A stretch of DNA of 64,000 nucleotides from Micractinium sp. NFX-FRZ (taxonomy: Eukaryota; Chlorophyta; Trebouxiophyceae; Chlorellales; Chlorellaceae): contig JAPTJF010000028.1 in NCBI GenBank assembly GCA_029339195.1, positions 1-64,000 of the forward strand, given 5' to 3'. The notes beneath the pieces are model-generated. The model was not told the DNA's origin. It did no database searches and saw only the letters and a program-made list of their open reading frames with translations. Of this stretch, positions 54,912-64,000 are shown piece after piece. The first letter of the stretch is position 1; each line of letters begins with the position of its first letter. Made by a program: the position numbers and the translations under genes.

Positions 54912-57900
54912 ATGAAGTCCCTGCTCCTAGCAGCACTGCTGCTGGCCGCGGCAGGCTGCGCAAGGGCGCAAGGTGGGTGGCAATGCTGCCGTGACGTGCT
55001 GGCACTCGCCGCCGCTGCCGCTGCTGCTGGTGTGCTCTATCCTGCCCCCCCGCACACACCTACGCTTTGCCTTACACCTGCCTACCCGCCTGCTGCAGTC
55101 CAAGCGTCTGCAATTCCACCCAGCAATCTACCCTTCAGCCGCACGCCGCAGTTTGTTCTTTTCACGGTGCGTGGCATCAGAGGCGGCGGCCGTCGGCGGT
55201 TGGGGTGACCGCGTCTTGCGTGAGCCAGCCCACTCGGGGCGGGGCGCTTCCGCCTTTTCTGCCCATAATGATGTCGATATGCAGGCGCTGTCCTCGTGAT
55301 GACCCGAAATCCTGTGTGATGCCTCCCTGCGTTGCCCTCAGGACACGCTGCCTCCCGCCGGGCCCGCCGCCTCACCAGCCCTGTCCGCACCTCTCCTGCA
55401 CCCACTGACCCCCCCCCGTGCTGTGCCCTGCCTGTGCCGCTCTCTCCCTCGTCACGCAACTTGATTGGACCAGAACCATGTGTGGGCCTAACAACACATA
55501 CACTCCACAACCAGCGCTCGCTCATTCTGAGTTCACCGCCCCTGCTGTCCCTGTCCCTGTCCGCGTAGCACCCAGAGGCCTTTCGACGTTTCTCCCCCAC
55601 GATCTCCCTCACCTCGCGACCACTCCTGACCCCGTGCAATAATTACACACATGCAATTTCAAGCAGCGCTATGAATCCACTGGTATGGCTGGCAAAGTCA
55701 GGCACCCTAACCGCACCGTACTATACTTCCCTTCCCATGCAGCACGACGCCGCCATCGACACTGCTGCCCACGACATGATGCTGTCTGTCACCGCGGGCC
55801 GCTCCTCCAACGGCTGCCCCATCTCTGCCACCATGTTTGCTGCCGTCAAGGGCACCCAGTGCGGCCTGCTGCTGGATCTGTACCGCCGGGGCTACGAGAT
55901 TGCAGCCCAGACAGTGAGCAATGCCAAGGTGAGGTGCTGTAGTAGCTCTTGTGCTGCACATACAGGTGTGCACAGCTGGGGTGGGGTGGGGCGAGCCGAG
56001 GTGTGCTGGCTCTGAACCAAGGGGAGCAGACTGTCGGGGTGAGGGGGAGGAAGAGGGGGAGGACAGTGGGCGGGCCGACTGCCATCCATCCCTGTGCCCA
56101 CACTGCAATGGCCCAGCACCACCGCGGCCTGTGCTGCCCACGTCCCGCCCAGCGGCATGCTCTCCCTCCCTCCCTCTTCCACCCTGTCCTCCCCCCAGCC
56201 TGAACTCTTACCTTCCCTGCCTCTCCTCACCTCGTCTCCGGCGCCCCGCTCCGCCCTCACCACTGCACTGCACCGACTGGCGGCACCCGCTCTGGCCTCA
56301 CCAATGCACTGTATTGCACTGCAGCTGGGCGCGCTGGAGTTTGATGCCATCCGCGCCGAGATTGTGGGGGCGCGCACGCAGCTGGCGGGGTGCGGCATCC
56401 CGGAGAGCTCCATCCAGGGCTACAGGTACAGGGAGGTGGTGCCCGCCCGTCTTCCCCTGGTTGCTCTGCTGGTTCCCTCCCCGCACGAGGAGAGCAGCGG
56501 GGAGCACGGGCGGGGGGAGGGCGACAAGGGGAGGGATGGTGAGCGGTTTGTTGTTCGTTCTGCAGCTAGCGGACGCCGTGCGCTGCTATAATGGAGGCGC
56601 TGGTAGCTGCTCATGTATGGCGCAAGTGGTCCCCTCCCCACACATTTGCTGTCCTGCCCTCCCTCCCCACCTGTCCCCCCCACACAACAACAGAGCTCCC
56701 GGGCTGGAGTCCAAGCTGGAGGTGCGGCAGGCGCTGGCAAACAACTTCTTCCTGTACGACAGGTGGGCCGCTTTATTTGCATCGCATCGCAGAGACGGTG
56801 GGCTGCCCTTCCTTGCAAGTTACAGCGTTTTAGGAGCTGATGTGGGTTGTGGAGTGCCACCTGCAAGGGCACGCAGGTGGGTGGAGGGGTTGGTGCTCAG
56901 CCGGGAAGCGAGAGAAGAAGAATCGATGCGTGCTTGTCTGGTGTCCCTGCTTTCCCACACCAACTCCCAGATGGAGCTCGGCATCTGCGAGTCGGTCACC
57001 AAGGGGCTCGTCTCCTGCCTTGCGCCCCCTACGTGCCTGTCCCCAACTCTTCTTTGTGTTTGACCCTCCCTTGCACCCCGCAGCTCTCCAGTGCAGCACG
57101 GCACCGGAAGCTGGCGTCCATCAAGTGCTCCTGCTCTCCCCACTTGCCGGTCCTCACATTCCGTCTTTCTTACATCCAATGGTTGTCACTGCACCTCCCC
57201 GCAGCTCCCTGATGGAGGACGGTACCGGCAAGTCGTTCACCAAGGGCATGGCCCTCTGCTGAGCCCCCGTGCCGCCGTTCTTCACGTCTAAATGCATCCC
57301 TGCCTGCGCACCCCTTTCCTCCCCGCAGCTCTCGTCTGGAGGACGGCACGGGCAAGTCCGTCACCAAGGGGCGTACTTTAGCTCCTGTGCTCCCCACCTG
57401 CCTGTTGTTAACCTCCTTTTGTGAGGACTTCTCTGGCTCCCTTTGCAGCTCCCTGATGGAGGACGGCACCGGCAAGTCGTTCACCAAGGGTATGGCCTCA
57501 CGCGTGTGGCCCTGGGACATGGCCTACGGCATCCCAATCAACTGCGGCCTGTGAGTGCCGCAGGGGCACCGCGTGTGTTACGTTGCCATTACTTGAGCCG
57601 TTGCCACTACCTCATGCTAGTACGGCAAGGGCTCCGCATCCCTGGGGGGAATGTGTGCTCCACAGCTGCTCCTGCTGCCGCCATGTGCCCCCACCGCCGC
57701 AGGTTCAACAAGACCCAGAGCTGCGCTGTGGGCGAGAACTGGCCGGGGCTGTGGGAGGTCCCTGTGTGGGGCCTCAGTGCGCTGGGAGGCCCATACTACA
57801 CGGATGTTGGAGCGTGAGTCGGGGCCGGGCTAGTGGGCTTGGGGGAGGGTGGCGTCATGGGTGGAGCGGGGGTGTGAGCTTGGCGGAGCGTTGGGGCTGC

Positions 57901-60900
57901 AGGGGAGGGTGGCGGAGAGGAGTTTGATGGACTGGTGGCCTGCAAGGGATGGAAGCTTCTGTACGGCGGGCAGCTCCAAGGAGCATTGGTCAGGGAGGCT
58001 ACCAGCATGCAGGGGACCTTGGAGCGTGGGTGGGGTTTGGGGGAGACAGGTGGGGATGGTATGAGTGAGGCTGTCACACTGGCTGGACCGTACTGCCTGG
58101 CGTCTGGGCAGCCCTGCCATGCTGGCACCGCAGATCCGTAAGGTGCTTGGGGGCCTGAGCTGGTAGCAGGTTGATGACGGTACTGCTGTGTGCTGTGCCT
58201 GCTGTGATGGCTGTCCCTGTGACGTACCCCACCTGCCCCTCCTCCCCTGCTCCCCTGCACCTGCTCTCAGTGACGGCAAGACAGATGTGTACGACGCCCT
58301 CAAGGCAAGCGTGCTTACATGCCTGCCTCTTCTGAAGCTCCCGGCATTGCCGGTTGCGCCGAGGAGTTGGCTGTGCCTGCTGCCCCATGCTGCGCCGGGT
58401 GTGGGCATGTGGCCTGTATTCTGGGGGCAGCAGCTGGTGCCCCTATCCAGGCACGCTGTGCCACTGCCAGCTCTGGCCTGCCCTCCTCACTTGCACTCTC
58501 ACCTGCACACTTTGACCTCCGCACCCTGAGCCCCCCCTGCACGCTGTGCCCTTCTCATCTGTGCCCTGACCCACGACCACCTGTGCAAGCGTGCCGTTTC
58601 CACTTGTGCATTGTGCCATCCTCACATGTGCATTGCGCCAACGAAAGCCAACCCTCGCCCCCCTGCAAGGCACCCCCTCCCTGCAGGCCAACTTTGACGC
58701 CGCTTACTTTGGCGGCAACCGCGCCCCGCTGCCCATCTACATCCACTCCGCCTGGCTCAAGGACGAGAGCCACATGAGCGGGCTGAAGCGCTTTGTGGGT
58801 GCGTGCCTGCCTGCATGCATTTGTGTGCGTGTGTGCGAGTCTCTTTGCGCGTGTAGCTTGATGCTGGCTTGCTGGGCCTGGGAGGCGTCTATGCTGGTAC
58901 ACAGCTGCCAGGCGAGCCGCTTACGCAGGCTGATGCGATGGATTGGCAATGCTTGCAAGCGTGGTTGAGCTGCTTGCTGATGCTGCATGCCATGTGCTGG
59001 GCAGGCTGGCGACGCTGGCGGAAGCTGGCAGAGCGCTGCCTTGGGTGGGAGCATGCTGTGCTGCGCTGCGCCACCTCAGCGGTCAGCCATGCCAGCCGGC
59101 CCACACTCAACAACGCCCTTCTCTCATCATCCCCCCCTGACCTTCCCGCCCTCCTCCATCCCTCCCTGTCCCTCGCTACTCCTGCAGATTATGCCCGCTC
59201 CAAGCCTGACGTGTACTTTGTGACCATGCGCCAGCTGATCAACTGGATCCAGGCCCCCCTGCCCATCGGTCTCCTGACCCCTGACAAACTCGGCTGCGGC
59301 AACCCCGGCGGCGCATCCGCCACGCCAGCGCAGGCAGCCTGGCCGCCGCCGCCCGGCCCGCCGCCACCCCCGCCCTCCCCCTCGCCGCCCACGCCCCCTC
59401 CGCCCGCCCCCCTCCCTCCCGCGCCCACCCCGCCCTTCCCAGTCATCAACATCCCTGGCCTCCCCCCAGTCATCCTGCCACCTGGCGCCTCCCCCTTCCC
59501 CATTGTGCCCATCCCCGGCCTGGCTCCGGGCATGCCCAACATTCCCATCGACCCGCTTGCGCCGGCGGGAGCCCCCATTCTGCCCAACATCCCAATCGGT
59601 CCACTGGCCCCCGCGGGGGCACCCCTCATGGCCCCTCCCTCTGGCGGCAACCCGCCCCGGGGCCCCGTGATTGGCGACCAGACTCTGCCGCCCTCTGGCG
59701 TGCGCATCACCCTCACCATGGGAGGTGAGTGAATGGATGGTGGGGTGGGTTGAGTGGACGGTTGTGGTGCTAAGCGAAGTGTTGCTCATCCCATCCCTCA
59801 GCAAGGATGCAAATGTCTCTTGACAGATCGGTGCATGCATGGGCGGGCAGTAAGCATCATGATGGCCAGTGGGTCGGCAATTCCCTGGTGTGGCATCTGC
59901 AGTACCAAAGTCCTGGCAAATTGTGTGGCTGAGCAACCAGCCGGGGGTGTTGCCCAACCAGTGGATGGGAGGTGGGCAACTATGCCTCCAGAAGAGGCGG
60001 CTGCATACTGGCTCGTGGTGCTGCCGTGCACGCTCTGGTCGGGCAGCAGGCGGTAGCGTGCGCAGCTGCCGCAGCCCAGCAGGCACCTGGGCCAGCACGG
60101 CAGCACTGCACACACTCGTTCCCTTGCCGCCTGCACGGCCCCTCCCTCGCCCCTCCCTCCCCATCGCTTCACCTGTCTGCCTGCCTGGTCGACCGCTCGT
60201 TCTCCCCCTGCAGGCACCACCCAAGAGCGCTTCCGTGCGGTGACCGAGAACCAGCTGCTGACGGTGTTGCGCCGCCTGCTGGCCCCGGACCCCATGACCC
60301 CCGCCTTCCTCGCCAGCCTGGGACCCGTGCCCCAAGGCACCGTCTACGCCACCGATCTGAACGACACACCCGCCCCGGCGGGCGCCCCCGCTCCCGAGGG
60401 CAGCGCCGAAGCCCCTGCCCCTGCCCCTGGCCCTGGCGCCGCCGAAGGCCCCGAGGCTGACGCGCCGGCTGAGGCCCCGCAGCCCGCGCTCCGGCGCAAC
60501 CGCGCCCTGCTGCAGGCCGTGCCTGCCGGGGGCAACAGCGACTGGCTGGTGGCGGCCCTCATTGTGGGCGGGTCGGAGCCGCTGGCCATGAAGAGCACCG
60601 CTGACAAGGCGCTCAAGTGAGTGGGGCTTGCTGTCATCTGTCGTGTTGCGCGCATTCTTAGCTTAGGTGACATGCTCGTGTGCCACGCAATGCAGTGAAG
60701 GCGCATCCCCTGCCCTTGGCTGCACTTTGCACTGCCTCCACTTCCCCCCACGTGCATGCCCCTCTCTGCACCCCCAGCTCTCTCTGGAGCTCAACTTGCT
60801 CCTGCCCCTGTGTGCTCCCTCGCTGCAGGGATGGTACCGTGGCCACCGTCCTGGCCCTGTCTGGCGCCTACATGGCGGCACCCCCCACTGTCGTACCCTT

Positions 60901-61611
60901 CCAGGTCAGCTGCCTGCCTGTTTTCTTGTGTGTGCGTGCACGATGGGTGGCATGTGTGATCGGATGGTTGAAGAGTGGCAGCGGTGCATTCCCCAGGCAA
61001 GCAGCACCGGCAGCACAGCATGCCGCGCCAGGGAGGCGCGGCGCGGTGGCGTGGGTTGTTATAACACAAGAGGGGATGCCCTGCCCAGTTGCAAACACCC
61101 TTTCACATCCACCCATTGCACCGACAACGCAATCCACCTTTCAGTTCCTGAACCCTCTCACCGCCCCGGCCCTGCCACCCGCCCACGCTGCCCGCAGAAC
61201 GGCGAGGTCCTGCTGACCCCGTCCCCGCCCCCCGGCCAGGAGCCTTCTCCCGAGGCCCCCCAGGCGCCCTCTGCGGCCCCTCAGGAGCCCCAAGGAACCA
61301 GCACCAGCGGTGGCGGCACCAGCGGCGGCGCCATCGCCGGCGCCGTCATCGGCTGCCTCGTGTTTGTTGCTGCCCTGGCCGCTGCATACTGGTTTGTGTG
61401 GCGGCCCCGCCGCCAGCGGCAGCTGGCCGCCGCCGCCGCCGCTGCTGGCAACGGCACCGAGGGTGCCCCGGCGGGCGCGTCGGCAGTGGTCACCCCCCGC
61501 AGCGTCAAGGCGGAGACCCCCCGGGACGACAACAACGCCACTCCTCGGGCCATCACAGTGCAAGTGGATGCGAGTGCCGATGGCGCGGGGACAGTGACAG
61601 AGCACGCCTGA
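54912..61611 (+). CDS. membrane-anchored chitin deacetylase-like pseudoenzyme 3
   Basis: CE4-family fold that lacks the metal ligands. Model of 13 exons, 757 residues: 54912-54972, 55099-55166, 55743-55928, 56325-56425, 56694-56762, 57449-57550, 57703-57813, 58271-58304, 58687-58798, 59188-59724, 60214-60616, 60829-60904, 61198-61611. A signal peptide (LLLAALLLAAAGCARA) is followed by FVLFTHDAAID: the metal Asp is Ala46. GYEIAAQTVSNAK replaces both metal His by Gln99 and Asn103. The rest of the fold is conserved: YRAPGLESK, RVWPWDMAYGIPINC, NRAPLPIYIHSAWLK, DVYFVTMRQLINWIQAPLP. Then a Pro-rich region (about 335-460, with PNIPI..PLAPAGAP repeats), an unknown region (461-620), a Gly/Ser linker, a transmembrane helix (about 665-688, AIAGAVIGCLVFVAALAAAY) followed by RPRRQRQ, and a short cytoplasmic tail. 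Intron 8 has a GC donor. Likely a surface glycan-binding or structural protein rather than an enzyme (inference). Confidence 0.85.
56968..57500 (+). repeat. array of five exon-head copies, period about 121 nt
   Basis: Acceptor plus first codons of exon 6 of deacetylase 3 (exon start 57449) are preceded by copies with exon-like starts at about 57329, 57205 and 57084, and a more diverged one at 56968. Spacings are 120, 124 and 121 nt. The copy at 57205 matches nearly perfectly over 50 nt and keeps CCCCGCAG, but soon meets TGA. Only the last copy continues into RVWPWDM. Confidence 0.92.
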
Positions 61612-62218
61612 CCCAGTGTGGCGGTGCAATGGGGATTCATGGCACAGCCGCCGAGCATGCGGACTGTTGTGTGCCGCCATCAAGACCCCCATTCTGACGA
61701 CTGAACTCATTACTACACCTTGCCGAATCCCTTTTTTTGTTGTGTTATTTGCAACTGCAAATCGTTTGGCTGCCACCGCTGACCCCCAAGCTTTCTGTGT
61801 AATACAGCGGGTGCCAAGGGATTGCCAGCAGGGGGAGACGTAGGGCATGCAGAGTCTGAGCTCAAACAATTGAACAGAGAGGGCGTGAAGAGCCTGGCAG
61901 TTGGGGGGGAAGAGGGAGGTCGAGGTTGCTGAGGTGGCAGGGGACCAAAGGGCGGCAGTACACCAACCTGCGCTTCCGCAGGCACTGGTAGGGCGTTCAC
62001 TCAGTCTTAGGCCATTGAAGCGCTCTCTGCAACACCTGAGCCGTGGGGTAGGCGGGGTACAGATGCGCAGCGGGGTTTGCGGCGTCAGCGCCGCCTGCGC
62101 GGAGGCCTGCAGGTACGCGATCAGGCGGCGTGCATGCAATTGACGTGCCGCGCAGGGGTGGATCGGTGTTTCCGGCAAGGGAGCGCCGCCGCCCCTGTGC
62201 GCCGCCTCAACTCTGCAT
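61612..62218. other. intergenic between deacetylases 3 and 4
   Basis: A 607-bp stretch with the 3' UTR of deacetylase 3 and the promoter of deacetylase 4. No gene seen. Confidence 0.55.
61798..61802 (+). terminator. candidate UGUAA poly(A) signal of deacetylase 3
   Basis: TGTAA 187 nt after the stop codon, in a locally T-rich stretch. Confidence 0.45.
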
Positions 62219-64000
62219 GTGTGCCTAGGACACGCTGTTGTCAGTGTAATTCGCTCTAGATGCTCTAACTTCTCTCATTCAATCGTCTCCTGTGCGCCGC
62301 GGCGTCCCTTGAGCAGGCCGGCTGCCGCCGCCGCCGCCACCGGCACGCGGCGCTTGCCGCTTCTGGCTGTGCTGCTGCTGGCTTCGCTGGCACGATGCAC
62401 AGGTGGGCGAGCCTCTAGCACTGGCAGATCGTAGTGCACCCAGGGGCGCAGCAGGTCTTGCAGCACCTCTTGCTTTGGCCATGCCAGGCGGCTGTTTCCC
62501 TACCTCGTCCCGCACCAAATTGCCTCCCCTGCCGCCCCGCCTCCCCTGCCATTCACCCACCTGCAGCCGATGCCCCAGCGGACTATGCGTGCAGCTGCGA
62601 GCCTGGGGTGCCCAGCTGCCTCTGCCCCTCCACCGCCGCTCCGGGAGGCCTGGACCCAAAGCGCACCCCCATGTTCATCCTCTTCACTGTGAGCCTCCTC
62701 CTCTGCTGCTGCCCTCGCCATCCGCAGCCTGTGATCTACGCGTAGCCCCGGCTCCTCATCTGCCGCCATCAGCACAGCAGGGGCAGTGCCATGGCGGATG
62801 GCTGCATTTGCGGGACCGTGCCGACCAATACCCACGCTGCACAGCGCTGCCGTGTGCCTCAGCCACCCTCATACGTTCCCAATCTGCAATCCCCCTGTCC
62901 TCTGCCCCGCCCGTTGCCTTCTGCCGTCACTTTATCTGCACCTCTGCATCACCTCCATTCAGCATCCACACCTTACTGCGGCGCGCCCGCTCCGTTCGCG
63001 CAGCTTCACCGCAGCTTCCTTCTTGCCCGCCCCATCCCTGCCACCCCCTGCCCCTTCACTGATGCAGCATGACGACTCCATCACGCAGCTCACCCACGAT
63101 CGAATGCTGGACGTGACCCAGGGACGGCAGTCGCTCAACGGCTGCCCCGCAGTGGGCACGATGTACACCTCGCACATTGCCACGCTCACAGGTGAGTTCT
63201 TTTCATAACTCGTGTTCTGTCCGGGCACGCGCACAGCTTTGGTTGTTGTGGGGGTAGATCAGAGCAGACATCCAGTAGGCAGCTTGCGCGTGGCCTTCCT
63301 GCCTGCCGCGGAAGGAGCGCCAGCCAACCCGCGGCGGTTCCCCTGAGTCCATGCCCTGCCCAGGGCTTTGAGCCTGCCGCATTCCGCGCCTGCTGCCTGC
63401 TGCCGAACCACTGTGGTCCTGCCTGCATGGTCATGCCTGCAGACTGCGCGCTGCTGAAGGATCTCTACAGCAAGGGGTACGAGATTGGAGGTGAGGGGGC
63501 AGTGTTGATATGGCCGCGAACAGCAGGCGTGTCCGGTCATGTTTTTCTTCTCAACTTAAATGGGTAAGGTAAGGAGGGGGCTGGTTGCTGAGGTGCTCTG
63601 CCTTTGGCTACCGAAACGCCTGCTGGCCCCCATGCCTGCACGGTTCCTGCCTCTCCCGGCCCTGCCCTCAATCTTACATACGTCCACCATCTACAAACCT
63701 CTCAACGGCCCTGCCTCGCCCTGCCCGCAGAGCACACTGCCGCGCGGCAGTCTGAATCCAACACACGGACGCCACTCCTGCCCCGCCGCCCGTCTGACTT
63801 CTGACCAACACTTCACGTGCTCCTGTCCTGCTGCAGTGCACACCGCCACACACCAGTCGATTTTGAACATGACTGGGGACCAGCTGCAGAAGGAAATTGT
63901 GGACGCCCGCGACCAGATTGCCGCCTGCGGGGGAATCTCGCAGGATGAGGTGGTGGGCTTCCGGGCGCCGTTCCTGCAGATGTGGGAGGGCAACCGGGAG
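62219..64000 (+). CDS. chitin deacetylase-like protein 4 (CE4), partial at window end
   Basis: Fourth paralogue, cut by the window end. Visible exons: 62219-62402, 62567-62688, 63068-63191, 63443-63490, 63837-64000 onward. The ATG at 62219 gives an unusually long N terminus (43 residues) before the hydrophobic stretch LPLLAVLLLASLA; the true start may be in a different upstream exon. Exon 2 begins with a Cys-rich segment, YACSCEPGVPSCLCPS, absent from the other three paralogues. The metal site is complete: MFILFTHDDSI (Asp104, Asp105 in this numbering) and HTATH (His161, His165). The RAP motif is present (GFRAPFLQMWEGN). Intron positions match those of paralogues 1 and 2, except that the DLYSKG and GYEIG exons are joined into one. 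Confidence 0.82.

Noticed and set aside
59127..60335. 402-codon minus-strand open frame
   Set aside because: Antisense to the Pro-rich exon of deacetylase 3; a mirror of CCN repeats (Gly-rich), not a gene.
43076..64000. Deacetylase cluster as bacterial or viral NodB genes
   Set aside because: Motif order and the NRAP..HTPWLK and DVYFVTIRQLIAWMQNP blocks match animal-type chitin deacetylases, and the genes have dense introns.

Overview
This looks like nuclear DNA of a green alga, most probably a Chlorella-type trebouxiophyte (inference). It is very GC rich. Genes are split into many short exons by short introns, and the 3' splice sites are almost all of the form (C/T)nTGCAG or close to it. 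Gene content is plant-like (SnRK2-type kinase, plant-type fused allantoin synthase, LACS6/7-type acyl-CoA synthetase). I assembled exon by exon twelve gene models with a recognisable family, the last of them cut by the window end. All eleven complete models keep frame and end at a stop. They contain about 123 introns, of which 120 are GT-AG and three are GC-AG. No tRNA, rRNA, CRISPR or transposon was recognised.

Layout. (1) 1-3586: sparse sequence with one uncertain minus-strand exon of unknown function. (2) 3587-11748 minus: a 23-exon peroxisomal long-chain acyl-CoA synthetase with a PTS2 at its N terminus. (3) 12428-17324 plus: translation factor eIF3d with an RGG-rich insert, divergent from LACS. 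(4) 17765-22729 minus: an AAAP/SLC38-type amino-acid transporter. (5) 23053-28136 plus: allantoin synthase (OHCU decarboxylase fused to HIU hydrolase, urate breakdown); its 3.3-kb third intron holds a complete CDC20 gene on the other strand (24375-26722). (6) 28655-32911 minus: a BAR/F-BAR-like plus PH-domain membrane-bending candidate. (7) 33318-36796 minus: an SnRK2-like kinase with an unusual NRD in place of HRD. (8) 38436-42663 plus: HemW-type radical-SAM haem chaperone. (9) 43076-64000 plus: a head-to-tail tandem cluster of four secreted, animal-type (CE4) chitin deacetylase-like proteins. Three keep the Asp/His/His metal site; the third has lost all three ligands and has gained a long proline-rich region and a C-terminal membrane anchor.

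How they work together: LACS and allantoin synthase belong to pathways that are peroxisomal in plants (fatty-acid activation, urate catabolism). The deacetylase cluster fits remodelling of glucosamine- or chitin-containing wall polymers. The other genes are housekeeping.

The most striking structure is not a gene. In at least four unrelated genes (LACS, eIF3d, HemW, chitin deacetylases), and probably in the transporter, short segments that straddle an exon-intron junction are duplicated into the adjoining intron, typically 57-125 nt away. They leave decoy splice sites that range from decayed to perfect copies, culminating in an array of about 121-nt units with five copies of one exon head.
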